Shown: positions 7,851 to 16,035 of the stretch, one piece after another | How positions within the stretch are numbered: the first letter of the stretch is position 1 | How the letters are laid out: every line of letters starts with the position of its first letter | Source of the DNA: Paraburkholderia sp. | GTDB taxonomy: Bacteria > Pseudomonadota > Gammaproteobacteria > Burkholderiales > Burkholderiaceae | Assembly: GCF_004298475.1 (NCBI RefSeq) | Contig: NZ_SCRP01000012.1 | Location: forward strand, 62,001-126,000 | Length of the DNA: 64,000 nucleotides | Reading direction: 5' to 3' | Made by a program: the position numbers and the translations under genes | The notes under the pieces: model-generated | Seen by the model: only the letters and a program-made list of their open reading frames with translations | Databases searched by the model: none | What the model was told of the DNA's origin: nothing

Positions 7851-9143
7851 ATGAAACTTCGCAGCAACTGGCGCAGCGCCCAAAACAATGACGCCGCATT
7901 GCCGGCCATTCTCGCAGCGCGCGTCGACCGCTATTACCGGGAGCGCGTGCAGGAGCACTGGGCGGGCGGGCACATCATGATGGGGCGCGAGCCGGGAAAC
8001 GATGCATTACATCTGTCGAGCAACGACTATCTTTCGATCGCGCGCCATCCCGCGATTCTCGACGCGGTGTGTGCGAATATCCGCGCAGAGGGCAATGGTC
8101 TGCTGATGTCCGGCATTTTCCTGCACGGCGACGCGTGTCCGCAGCTTCAACTGGAAGACCGGTTCGCCGCCTATATGGGCGCGGAAGCCGGCGTGCTGTG
8201 CCAGTCGGGATTCGCGGCCAATACGGGGCTGATCCAGTCGATTGCCGACGCACAGACGCCGGTCTACGTCGACATGATGGCGCACATGTCGCTTTGGGAG
8301 GGCATTCGCAGTGCCGGTGCGCGCGCAATCAGTTTTCTGCATAACGATGTCGATCACCTCGAACAACGCATCGAGCGCAATGGCCCGGGCGTCGTGATTG
8401 TCGATTCGGTGTACAGCACGAATGGCAGCGTGGCGCCGCTCGCCGCCATTGCCGATGTTTGCGCGGAACACGATTGCGTGCTCGTGGTAGACGAATCTCA
8501 TTCGCTCGGCACGCACGGGCCGCACGGCGCTGGACTCGTTGTCGAGCTGGGCCTGACCGATCGCGTCCATTTCCGTACGGCGAGCCTCGCCAAAGCGTTT
8601 GCAGGCCGCGCAGGGTTCATTAGTTGTTCGCGTCGCTTTCAGGAGTACTTCAAATTCGAGGCGCTGCCCGCGATTTTCAGTTCGACGCTGTTGCCGCACG
8701 AAGTGGCGGGACTCGCGGCCACGCTCGACGTGATCGAACGGGAAGACTGGCGCCGCATGCGGCTTGCCGCGAACGCACGCTACCTGCGCGCGCGGCTCAC
8801 TGAACTCGGCTACAACCTCAACGGCAGCGAGACACAGATCATCGCGCTGGAAGCGGGCCCTGAGCAGCAGACCATCGTGCTGCGCGACGCGCTCGAAGCA
8901 CGAGGTATCTTCGGCTCGGTGTTTTGCGCACCCGCGACGGCGCAGAACCGCTCGCTTGTGCGGATTTCGGTGAATGCCGCGCTGACCGATCAGGAACTGG
9001 AACGCTTCGTCGATGCGTGCGACGAAATGCGCGACGAGGTGGACATGCGGAACTGGCCGTCCACGCGACGCGCGGCTGGGCGCGGCGCGGCCAGCGCCCG
9101 GGTGCGTCAGGTGCAACCCGTGGCAGAGCGGGCGACGGCTTGA
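7851..9143 (+). CDS. cqsA: Alpha-hydroxyketone autoinducer synthase (CqsA/LqsA/JqsA family)
   Basis: 430-residue PLP enzyme of the alpha-oxoamine synthase fold. It would join an acyl-CoA to an amino-acid-derived substrate to make an alpha-hydroxyketone signal (CAI-1 or LAI-1 type). Visible are HLSSNDYLSIARHP (54-67), the PLP stacking region, DESHSLGTHG with Asp214 and His217, and the Schiff-base Lys248 in TASLAKAFAGR. A GAGGAG ribosome-binding site precedes the ATG. The opposite-strand genes next door encode an LqsR-like regulator and an LqsS-like kinase, which separates it from KBL or BioF housekeeping relatives. Residues 395-430 are an Arg/Ala-rich tail not typical of the family. Confidence 0.88.
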   Translation: MKLRSNWRSAQNNDAALPAILAARVDRYYRERVQEHWAGGHIMMGREPGNDALHLSSNDYLSIARHPAILDAVCANIRAEGNGLLMSGIFLHGDACPQLQLEDRFAAYMGAEAGVLCQSGFAANTGLIQSIADAQTPVYVDMMAHMSLWEGIRSAGARAISFLHNDVDHLEQRIERNGPGVVIVDSVYSTNGSVAPLAAIADVCAEHDCVLVVDESHSLGTHGPHGAGLVVELGLTDRVHFRTASLAKAFAGRAGFISCSRRFQEYFKFEALPAIFSSTLLPHEVAGLAATLDVIEREDWRRMRLAANARYLRARLTELGYNLNGSETQIIALEAGPEQQTIVLRDALEARGIFGSVFCAPATAQNRSLVRISVNAALTDQELERFVDACDEMRDEVDMRNWPSTRRAAGRGAASARVRQVQPVAERATA

Positions 9144-9148
9144 CGAAG

Positions 9149-9184
9149 GCGCGGCGTGAGGCCGCGCGATGCGTGTCTCACGCC
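9149..9184. terminator. Hairpin between convergent cqsA and lqsR
   Basis: Two alternative GC-rich stems: GCGCGGC/GCCGCGC (9149-9155 with 9161-9167), and GGCGTGAG/CTCACGCC (9153-9160 with 9177-9184). The second includes the lqsR stop codon. No T-run follows, so termination here is only a possibility. Confidence 0.3.
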
Positions 9185-10191
9185 GCCGGGACTTCGCCGT
9201 CCAGCTCGCGCAGATACGTTTCGTAGGGGAGGATTGCATCGAGCGCCAGCCCGGCCGGCTGCTTGATGACCGTGTAGATATAGCGGCGCTCGCCCTGGAA
9301 AACCGAAGCCGGGTGCATGTAGGGCTGCCACTCGTCGCATTGCGCCGGGTAGTGGCCCTCGGTTTGCCAGAAATAGGGCAGCTTGCGGTGGCTGTCGAGC
9401 TCCTCGAAAAAGCTCGACGGCGCGCCTTGCTCGACGGCGATTTCACGCACGCCGCGCAGCGTCTCGTCCGTGTGGATCACCAGCAGGTACGCCGTGCCCG
9501 CTTCGTCGAACATCAAGAGCCCGTGGGGCTGATACGAAAGATAGTGTTCAACGATGCCGAGGCTTTCAAAGAGGCCGCTGACGTGCGCTGCGAGTGCGCC
9601 GTCCTTCAGGAATCCATACTCGGAGACCGAGAGCGCGTCGCGCACGGATGCGCCCGCCCAGTCGAGGTACGCGTCCTGCATATCGCGGATCGCGTGGTTC
9701 AGTGTTTCGACGGCGTCGACCTCATGCTTGCGGATAAAGCGGTCGATGATGCCTTCGTTGAAACTGCGTACCGCCACGTGTTCGTCGGCTTTGCCGGTGA
9801 GCATGATTTTCTTCACGGCGGGGTTGGCGATGCTCCGGCAGAAATCCAGTCCGTTCGGTTCGGGCATGTCGTAATCGACCACCACGACCGAAACCGAATC
9901 GAAGCGGGCGGGTTCGTGCACGAGACTGCGGATCGCATCCACGCGCATGGCGACGACCTGCTGAGCGTCGTTTTCTTCGGTGCGGTCGTGATACGGGCTG
10001 AAAATGAGTTCCGTGCCCTGTTCGTGCGCGGGGCGCTCATTCAGGAACTTCAGTGCCTGAGTGGATGAATTGAACATCCGGAATGCCAGCCGCGGATCAA
10101 GCTGCAGGCTCAGGTTCGACAAAAATGACGCGCTATCGTCGACAAAGGCGACGGTGGTCGGGTACGCGAACGGCTTGATGGCTTTCATCAT
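9178..10191 (-). CDS. lqsR: LqsR/JqsR-like response regulator of the autoinducer system
   Basis: 337 residues. The N-terminal receiver has VDDS (17-20) and phosphoacceptor Asp106 in VDYDMPEPNG. The long C-terminal half (from about residue 165) is not a standard DNA-binding or enzymatic output domain. It contains YLSYQPHGLLMFDEAG and FWQTEGHYPAQCDEW, as seen in regulators paired with Lqs-type kinases. The ATG at 10191 overlaps the kinase stop (ATGA), so kinase and regulator are coupled. Other upstream start codons would run deep into the kinase gene. The output mechanism is unknown; Legionella LqsR acts in growth-phase and virulence control. Confidence 0.8.
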   Translation of the reverse strand: MMKAIKPFAYPTTVAFVDDSASFLSNLSLQLDPRLAFRMFNSSTQALKFLNERPAHEQGTELIFSPYHDRTEENDAQQVVAMRVDAIRSLVHEPARFDSVSVVVVDYDMPEPNGLDFCRSIANPAVKKIMLTGKADEHVAVRSFNEGIIDRFIRKHEVDAVETLNHAIRDMQDAYLDWAGASVRDALSVSEYGFLKDGALAAHVSGLFESLGIVEHYLSYQPHGLLMFDEAGTAYLLVIHTDETLRGVREIAVEQGAPSSFFEELDSHRKLPYFWQTEGHYPAQCDEWQPYMHPASVFQGERRYIYTVIKQPAGLALDAILPYETYLRELDGEVPAA

Positions 10192-11555
10192 GGCGCTGGG
10201 AAAGTCAAAACGAACTCGGTGTACTCGCCTCGCACCGAAGAACAGGTAATGGCTCCTCCGATGGCTTGCATGACGTCGTAGCAAAAGGCGAGTCCAATTC
10301 CTGCTCCGAGCGAGACATCGTCGGTGGCAGTTGCCGAAGTATAAAAGCGGGTGAAGATATGCGGCAAGATATCTGGCGCAATCCCTGAGCCGGTATCGCT
10401 GAAAATCAACCGATTTGCACGTGGCCCCGTTTCGAGGCGAATGGAAATATATGCATCGTCAATACCGCCCATATGGCGGAACGCGTTTTTCAACAAATTA
10501 AAAAGAACGTGGACGGTCAGCATTTCCGAGCCGCGAAACGAGAAATCGGGACGTAGATTGCACTGCACGCGGCGCCGGTCGCCCTCTCTGAACGGATAGC
10601 GCGAGAGCGCCGTTTCCACGCAATGCGCGATTGAACACATTGTTGCGTTTTGCATGTTTCCGCCTGTGAAGCGCGCGGTGGCAAGCAGCATGTCGATGAT
10701 CGCGTTCGAATAAAGCGCTTCCTGTTCGATGCGGCCCACCACGCCCTGGAGCGAGCGCAGATGCGCCGTGCGGATGCGCGGCACGGGCAAGAGATGGCGT
10801 TGCGCAAGCTGGTACGTTTCGAGGAGGCCGGGCAGGAAGCGCATGAGGCCTGCGGCGCCCACGCGGATCGCCACAAGCGGCGTGCGCAGTTCGTGCGCCA
10901 CGCTGCCTGCGGTGGCGAGCATGGCACGCTCCTGTTCGACCTGGATGCGCTCCTGATCGTAGTTCGCCGCTGCGCCGATTGCCACGGCGAACGAAAAGAT
11001 CGTGAGGTGGGTGAGGTAATTCGCGCCAAAGTCGACGGGATGGCTGGTCAGGCTATAGGCGAGCATGGCGAGGCCGATGCCGACCACGAACTGCAGCACG
11101 AGCATGAGCCAGTCGTGAATCAGCACCATCACGAATGCCGCGATCAGCGCGCTTTCCACCCACACCTGATTGCCGTTGTTCTTGAGCAGCATGAACGTGA
11201 AAAAGAACGGCAGCGCAAAGAGGGTGACGCTGTACCAGTACCACGGCAGCAGTTTCTTCGCGGCGGCGGGCCACCGGTCAAACGCGATCACGGGCAGGAA
11301 CAGCGCGGAGCCGAGCAGGCGCAGCGGGAGATTCTCGTACGGCTGCGGGAAGAGGACTTTCCAGACGTAGTAGTAAAGCGGGAAGCCGATCACCGCCACC
11401 AGCGCGAACGGCTGCAATCTCCGTTTTGCATACTGCAGGTTGCGCACCGCGGGCGCGAAGGCTTGCCGGATGCGCGGGCGTATCGACGCCGCTGTGCGCC
11501 GCATCCACGTGCGCGGCGAAGTTCTCGGTGCATCCATCTGGGTCAAATCGCTCAT
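10188..11555 (-). CDS. lqsS: LqsS/CqsS-like sensor histidine kinase
   Basis: 455 residues. About six hydrophobic segments lie between residues 50 and 198, with no periplasmic ligand domain, as in CqsS-type receptors that sense hydrophobic alpha-hydroxyketones in the membrane. The dimerisation/phosphoacceptor helix has His221 in AGSVAHELRTPL. The ATPase domain has an N-box LFNLLKNAFRHMGG and G-boxes SDTGSGIAPD and GAGIGLAFCYD. Unlike Vibrio CqsS there is no fused receiver, which fits the separate lqsR. The ATG at 11555 is preferred to a GTG 48 bases upstream; neither has a strong ribosome-binding site. Confidence 0.85.
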   Translation of the reverse strand: MSDLTQMDAPRTSPRTWMRRTAASIRPRIRQAFAPAVRNLQYAKRRLQPFALVAVIGFPLYYYVWKVLFPQPYENLPLRLLGSALFLPVIAFDRWPAAAKKLLPWYWYSVTLFALPFFFTFMLLKNNGNQVWVESALIAAFVMVLIHDWLMLVLQFVVGIGLAMLAYSLTSHPVDFGANYLTHLTIFSFAVAIGAAANYDQERIQVEQERAMLATAGSVAHELRTPLVAIRVGAAGLMRFLPGLLETYQLAQRHLLPVPRIRTAHLRSLQGVVGRIEQEALYSNAIIDMLLATARFTGGNMQNATMCSIAHCVETALSRYPFREGDRRRVQCNLRPDFSFRGSEMLTVHVLFNLLKNAFRHMGGIDDAYISIRLETGPRANRLIFSDTGSGIAPDILPHIFTRFYTSATATDDVSLGAGIGLAFCYDVMQAIGGAITCSSVRGEYTEFVLTFPAP

Positions 11556-11708
11556 GGTTGAAACCGGCGCGCGTGCGCCGCCAGATGATGGGCGCTGCGT
11601 CACACGCGGGCGCCAGCCAGTGCAGACAATATCACCAATGCGTAGTGCTCACCCAGTGTTTACGGCATTTAGCCGCCCTGAGATTAGCCCTGATATTTCG
11701 CGTTCGAT

Positions 11709-12548
11709 TCACGGTGCATGAATGGCGGAAATCGCGCGTTGCCGCTGTTCGAGCACGAATTGCGCAATGGCGTCGTCAAGCGGTTCCGGAGCATCGCGAT
11801 GCGGCGAGTGGCCGCCTTGTGCGAGCGCCTGTACACGTGCATGCGGCACTGCGTCACCAATGGCATCGATCTGCGCCAACGTGCCGTAGTGGTCGTCGAT
11901 GGCTTGCACCACGAGTAGCGGCGCGCGGATCGTGCCGAGCTGATCGACGATATTCCACGATCGGAAAGCCGGACTCAGCCAGATATCGCTCCAGCCGTAG
12001 AACGCCGAATCGACATCGTCGTGATAGCGCGCAAGCTTGTCGCGAAGGCTGGTCGTTGCGTACGCAAGTTTCGTTTCGGCGATACCCTCGATCGAGATGT
12101 CTTCCACGAAAACGTGCGGCGCGATCACCACGGCTGCGCCGAGCGCATGCGGGAAAAACGCGGCGTAAAGCAGCGCGATCGTCCCGCCGTCGCTATGGCC
12201 GATGAGCCACATGCGTTCGCGCTGCGCAGCGCTCACGCCGAGCGCGTCGAGCAGCGCAGGCAGGACGTCGCGGGCCTGATGCGACAGATAATCGACAGGC
12301 CACTTCACATCGTGCGGACGCGGCGTCGAGCGCCCATATCCGGGGCGCGACCAGACGAGCCCGCGCATGCCGAGACGCTCGCAAAGCGCCTGTGGCCAGT
12401 CTTTCCACATCGCGATCGAGCCGAGCCCTTCGTGCAGGAAGACGGCGAGCGGCGCGTCCGCGCGTTCGACGCCGATCCAGCGGTATTCGATGGAAAGGGC
12501 GCTACGCGTCGCAGTGGCGGGAAGTTCGGCAAATTCGCTCGGATTCAT
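11709..12548 (-). CDS. Alpha/beta hydrolase
   Basis: 279 residues of the alpha/beta hydrolase fold: an early FLHEGLGSIAMW oxyanion region, then WSRPGYGRS, nucleophile Ser in WLIGHSDGGT, an acid residue in VVQAIDDHYG and the catalytic His in LAQGGHSPHRD. The HEGLGS variant is common in small hydrolases annotated as aryl esterase or C-C hydrolase; the substrate is unknown. The ATG at 12548 is chosen because the sequence upstream is not protein-like. Cytoplasmic, no signal peptide. It is read divergently from the thioesterase gene at 12900. Confidence 0.8.
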   Translation of the reverse strand: MNPSEFAELPATATRSALSIEYRWIGVERADAPLAVFLHEGLGSIAMWKDWPQALCERLGMRGLVWSRPGYGRSTPRPHDVKWPVDYLSHQARDVLPALLDALGVSAAQRERMWLIGHSDGGTIALLYAAFFPHALGAAVVIAPHVFVEDISIEGIAETKLAYATTSLRDKLARYHDDVDSAFYGWSDIWLSPAFRSWNIVDQLGTIRAPLLVVQAIDDHYGTLAQIDAIGDAVPHARVQALAQGGHSPHRDAPEPLDDAIAQFVLEQRQRAISAIHAP

Positions 12549-12899
12549 GGCTTCAACGGTGCGGCTTTTACGGCTCGCGCAGACGGAATCGCTGGATTTT
12601 ACCTTTTGCGGTCTTCGGCTGGCTGACGGTGATTGGAGGGCAACCGAACGGCGCGGCGGGCGAGTTAAATAGCTGACTAGATGCGCACGCATCGAACTTG
12701 TTCAGGTCATTCGGATAGCGGATTAACGACCTGAATAGATTGACTGGAAATCGTCCAGGGTTCTTGCCTGCGGCGGGCTGAAATGTATTTGCGCACGATC
12801 GTTCGCGAAGCGGTAGGATGTGCGAATGGCGGAGGTGACCGCCGTCATATCGCATGGAATATCTGTGAAATTGCGCCTACCCGATGGAGACACGATTCA
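12549..12899. promoter_or_regulatory. Divergent promoter region with an 8-bp dyad
   Basis: 351 bp between two divergent genes. TTCAGGTC (12701-12708) is repeated inverted as GACCTGAA (12728-12735), 19 bases apart. This is a plausible operator for a dimeric regulator controlling one or both genes. Confidence 0.35.
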
Positions 12900-13349
12900 A
12901 TGAATCTCGTAGCAGAATTACCGCCCGGCCTGACCGGGCTCGAACAGTTGCAGCACATGATCCAGCATGGCGGGCGCGCGCCGATTGGCGACACGCTCGA
13001 CTTCCACCTCGTCGAAGTCGAAGCTGGGCGCGTCGTATTCGAAGGCACGCCGGGGCTGCACGCCTATAACCCCATCGGTACGGTGCATGGCGGCTACGCC
13101 GCCACGCTGCTCGACTCCGCATGCGGTTGCGCGGGACATTCGCGGCTCGGTGCGGCACAGGGCTACACGACGCTCGAACTGAAAGTGTCGTATCACCGTG
13201 CGATGACGGTCGATACCGGGCCGGTGCGCGCGGAAGGCCGCGTGATTACGATTGGCCGTCGCGCAGCCTTCACCGAAGCCACGATCACCGACAAGGCCGG
13301 CAAGGTCTACGCAACGGCCACGTCCACGCTGCTCGTCTTCGAGCGCTAA
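12900..13349 (+). CDS. PaaI family (hotdog-fold) acyl-CoA thioesterase
   Basis: 149-residue hotdog-fold thioesterase that would hydrolyse acyl- or aryl-CoA esters in the cytoplasm. The signature NPIGTVHGGYAATLLDSACG holds the HGG helix start; LELKVSYHRAMTVDTGPVRAEGRVI and AAFTEATITDKAGKVYATATST complete the family's second half. The length is normal. The adjacent small genes (EthD-like, ketopantoate reductase) are on the other strand, so it is probably monocistronic. Confidence 0.85.
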   Translation: MNLVAELPPGLTGLEQLQHMIQHGGRAPIGDTLDFHLVEVEAGRVVFEGTPGLHAYNPIGTVHGGYAATLLDSACGCAGHSRLGAAQGYTTLELKVSYHRAMTVDTGPVRAEGRVITIGRRAAFTEATITDKAGKVYATATSTLLVFER

Positions 13350-13362
13350 TGCGCCGACGTTG

Positions 13363-13671
13363 CTAGACCTCTTTCGTATCGAACAGCAGGAGGTCGGCGC
13401 CCGCGTCTGCAAAGTTGCCGACGTCGCGTGCTGCCGCCTGGCCTTCGGGCGAGCCAAGACCGGCACCCAGGGCTTCGAAGCTGTCGAACTCCAGCACGGC
13501 TGCGAGGTGGTACGACGAGGGGCCCTGCGGCGTCGTCACCGGGCCCGTGCTGATCTCGTAGCGCGCGAGCCCGGGGATCTGCTTTGCGAGCGGTACATGC
13601 TTCGCCATGTAGTAGGCGTCGAATGCGACGGGATCTGCAGGCGTTTTGTAGAGCACGACGAGTTTGGCCAT
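13363..13671 (-). CDS. EthD domain protein
   Basis: 102-residue EthD/ABM-type ferredoxin-like fold protein with the usual VLYKTPADPVAFDAYYMAKHVPLA opening and a FDSFEALGAGLGSPEG centre. EthD proteins assist or resemble small oxygenases; many are of unknown role. The ATG at 13671 has GGAG eight bases upstream and gives the family N-terminus, unlike the start 12 codons earlier. It may be cotranscribed after the ketopantoate reductase gene (about 97 bp gap). Confidence 0.75.
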   Translation of the reverse strand: MAKLVVLYKTPADPVAFDAYYMAKHVPLAKQIPGLARYEISTGPVTTPQGPSSYHLAAVLEFDSFEALGAGLGSPEGQAAARDVGNFADAGADLLLFDTKEV

Positions 13672-13768
13672 GGCGATATCTCCTGAGTCGATGGACGAGG
13701 ACTGCACGCGCGGAAACGCAATTCACCGCGCTTCACTGCAATTCGCCGCGCTTTCCGCGCCGCTGGAA

Positions 13769-14680
13769 TTAAACGGCGTCGCGCGCCTTGTCCTCGATGA
13801 GGCGCACGAGTGTGTGGAGCAGCCGGTTTGCAGGCGTGGGCACGCCAAGCGCCGTGCCGCGCCGTACGACGAATCCGTTGAGGTGGTCGATTTCGCTGCG
13901 CTTGCCGCGCGCAAGATCCTGCGCGGTGGATGAGTATTGCCCCGGCATGGTTTCTGCAATGCGACGTACGGCGACGTCGATATCGGGCGGCAGTTCGACG
14001 TCATCGGCTTGCGCGAGCGCGACGCATTCGGCCACCACGTCGCGCATCGAATCGCGCACGCCTTCGCCCTCGACGAGCCGCCCATAAGGCAACTGCGAAA
14101 TTGCCGAAAGCGCGTTGTACGCGCAGTTGAGGATCAACTTGGCCCACAATGCACCGCGCACGTTATCGGAAATCTCGACGGGAATCTGTGCGGCGGCCAG
14201 CGTTTGCGCGACGGCCTCGCTGTGTGGCGAAGGTTCGATCACGAGTTCGCCGCGTCCGTGATGGCGCACGTGGCCGGGGCCGGCCATTTCGGTGGCGACG
14301 TAGACGACCGCCGCCGCCACGTCCTGAGCGACCACGCCGCGCAGGCGCTCGGCGTTGTCGACGCCGTTTTGCAGCGTGAGCACGAGCGCATCGGCGGCGA
14401 GGTGGGGTTTGATGGAAGCGCCTGCGCTTTCGGTGTCGGTCGACTTCACGCAGAACAGCACGAGTTGCGCGCCGGCAACGGCGGCGGGGTCCGTGCTGGC
14501 CGTTAGGTGCGGGGGGCCAATGCGTTCGTCGAACTGCTGGGTCTCGAGGCGCAGACCTTCGTGTGCGATGACGTCCACGTGCTGCGAACGGCCGATCAGC
14601 ACGACGTCGTGTCCCGCGCGCGCCAGCATGCCGCCGTAATAACAGCCCACCGCGCCCGCGCCCATGACTGCAACTTTCAT
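13769..14680 (-). CDS. panE: 2-dehydropantoate 2-reductase (ketopantoate reductase)
   Basis: 303-residue NADPH-dependent ketopantoate reductase of the pantothenate/CoA pathway. The N-terminal Rossmann motif is GAGAVGCYYGG (8-18), followed by FCVKSTDT and LTLQNGVDNAERL. The C-terminal helical domain contains the catalytic Lys in ALWAKLILNCAYNA and the downstream GQYSSTAQDLARGKRSEID, where Ser and Glu bind substrate. Length is normal. Such genes are often duplicated in Burkholderiaceae, so this copy may serve another 2-keto acid. Confidence 0.88.
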   Translation of the reverse strand: MKVAVMGAGAVGCYYGGMLARAGHDVVLIGRSQHVDVIAHEGLRLETQQFDERIGPPHLTASTDPAAVAGAQLVLFCVKSTDTESAGASIKPHLAADALVLTLQNGVDNAERLRGVVAQDVAAAVVYVATEMAGPGHVRHHGRGELVIEPSPHSEAVAQTLAAAQIPVEISDNVRGALWAKLILNCAYNALSAISQLPYGRLVEGEGVRDSMRDVVAECVALAQADDVELPPDIDVAVRRIAETMPGQYSSTAQDLARGKRSEIDHLNGFVVRRGTALGVPTPANRLLHTLVRLIEDKARDAV

Positions 14681-14982
14681 ACTTGTTTCTCCAATCCGGG
14701 GTCTCTCTATTGCATTGATCTACGCTGGCGCGCTCGCAGTGGCGGCTGTGCACTCATGCGTGCCCGCGCCTTCGCCAGGCGACGTATGGTACATGATGCC
14801 GCACCCGCGTTTTAGCGCGCGCCCGCGTGGCTGCCGGATTGCCATGGCGCACGATTCTCCGGTCCGATCTAACAGTGTCTTCGCGGAGCGCCCATTTATC
14901 CGGGCGCGTTACCTCCCTAAACTTTCTTCAACGGATGCAGAAAAGCACTGCACCGGTATCTGGAATTTCTGGAGGTATCGTC
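14681..14982. other. Intergenic stretch upstream of the DUF4148 gene
   Basis: 302 bp between divergent genes. It must contain both promoters; I see no clear dyad, riboswitch or small gene in it. Confidence 0.4.
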
Positions 14983-15312
14983 ATGAGCTCGCTCATCAAG
15001 ACTGTTGCGCTCGCTACCGTGCTTGCAATACCGGCTGTTTCTTTTGCGCAGGCGCAATCCACCAATGGGCCTGTTACGCGCGCTCAGGTTCGCAACGAAC
15101 TGGTCCAGCTGGAAAAGGCCGGTTACCGTCCGAGCGCAAAGGATGAGTACTATCCGAGGGACATCCAGGCGGCAGAAGCGCGCGTCAATGCGGAAAACAG
15201 CGTACAGGCGAGCGGCTACGGCGCGGCGACGGGCGGCACGTCACAGGACGGCGCTCCGCATGGTGGCGCGGTCATCGGCTTCTCGCCGCGGGACAATTTC
15301 GGCGGCCACTAA
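14983..15312 (+). CDS. DUF4148 secreted small protein
   Basis: 109 residues with a signal peptide cleaved near SFAQA (residue 24). The DUF4148 core follows: GPVTRAQVRNELVQLEKAGY, SAKDEYYPRDIQAAEARV. The C-terminal third is Gly/Ser-rich. These proteins are abundant in Burkholderiaceae and their function is unknown. GGAGG lies six bases before the ATG, which supports this start. Four copies of a 15-bp repeat start directly after the stop codon. Confidence 0.8.
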   Translation: MSSLIKTVALATVLAIPAVSFAQAQSTNGPVTRAQVRNELVQLEKAGYRPSAKDEYYPRDIQAAEARVNAENSVQASGYGAATGGTSQDGAPHGGAVIGFSPRDNFGGH

Positions 15313-15313
15313 A

Positions 15314-15373
15314 GTTCGATGTATCGCCGTTCGATGTATCGCTGTTCGATGTGTCGCTGTTCGATGTGTAGCC
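15314..15373. repeat. 15-bp tandem repeat, four copies
   Basis: Units at 15314-15328, 15329-15343, 15344-15358 and 15359-15373 follow GTTCGATGTATCGCC with one to three changes each. They fill the gap between the DUF4148 stop and the end of the reverse-strand gene at 15384. The count could vary between strains. Confidence 0.85.
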
Positions 15374-15383
15374 GGCAGCGGCG

Positions 15384-15668
15384 CTAGCGCCGCCGCGCGG
15401 CGCGCTCGGCCGCGTGCGTTACGGCTTCGGCGGCTTCGTGGGCGCCGCGCCTGTCGAGGCGGTCGGCGAGTACTTCAAGAAAGATCGCAAGATCGACGTC
15501 GCCGTACTGGGCCACGAACCCGTCGATTACTTCGGCGATTGCGGTCGCGCGGCTTTGCAGTGTGAGTGTGCTCGCGATGTATGAGCTTCCGCGCGCCAGT
15601 TCCAGTCCGTATTGATCGTCGCATCCGGCCGGACTCATCGAGCGCCGGTTTTTTTTTGCGTGGTCCAT
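15384..15668 (-). CDS. Small hypothetical protein
   Basis: Not recognised. 94 residues if the ATG at 15668 is used, or 84 from an internal ATG (MSPAGCDDQYGLELARG). The C-terminal 60 residues look like real, amphipathic helical protein (TAIAEVIDGFVAQYGDVDLA, then FLEVLADRLDRRGAHEAAEA). There is no signal peptide or membrane segment, and no strong ribosome-binding site at either start. It faces the DUF4148 gene convergently. Confidence 0.5.
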   Translation of the reverse strand: MDHAKKNRRSMSPAGCDDQYGLELARGSSYIASTLTLQSRATAIAEVIDGFVAQYGDVDLAIFLEVLADRLDRRGAHEAAEAVTHAAERAARRR

Positions 15669-16035
15669 GATGTTGGGCCTGGCGGGCGAACGGATGCGGG
15701 TCTCATGCCAGGCGCATCCGTTTGCCGTCCCCGTGGCCAGTAAAGCGTTTGGTCTGCGTGCGGCGCGGCGTCCGCAACGCGCTTTATTCTCGTCTTCCTG
15801 CATGCCCGCGTATTTGATCCGCTGTGCATGCGTGCCGCAATACCTGGAATCAGGTAGGGTCGGCGTTCGTGTCGGGGCGCGGGCAACACTCCGGCACGTG
15901 CAATTGTGCGAAGCTACGGTTGTCCGCGCAAGCAGATTCCGCGGCTGGCGTTCCACACCGTGTTTTACGGCCTTTTTTGTGGCCTGGTTTGTGGCGTGGT
16001 TTGTGGTCTTTTCCCGCGGTTTTTTGCCTTCGCCC
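15669..16035. other. Promoter region of the two-component genes, with a short tandem repeat
   Basis: 367 bp. A 12-bp unit TTTGTGGCCTGG is repeated about 2.7 times at 15976-16008, just upstream of the response regulator start. No other structure was recognised. Confidence 0.4.
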
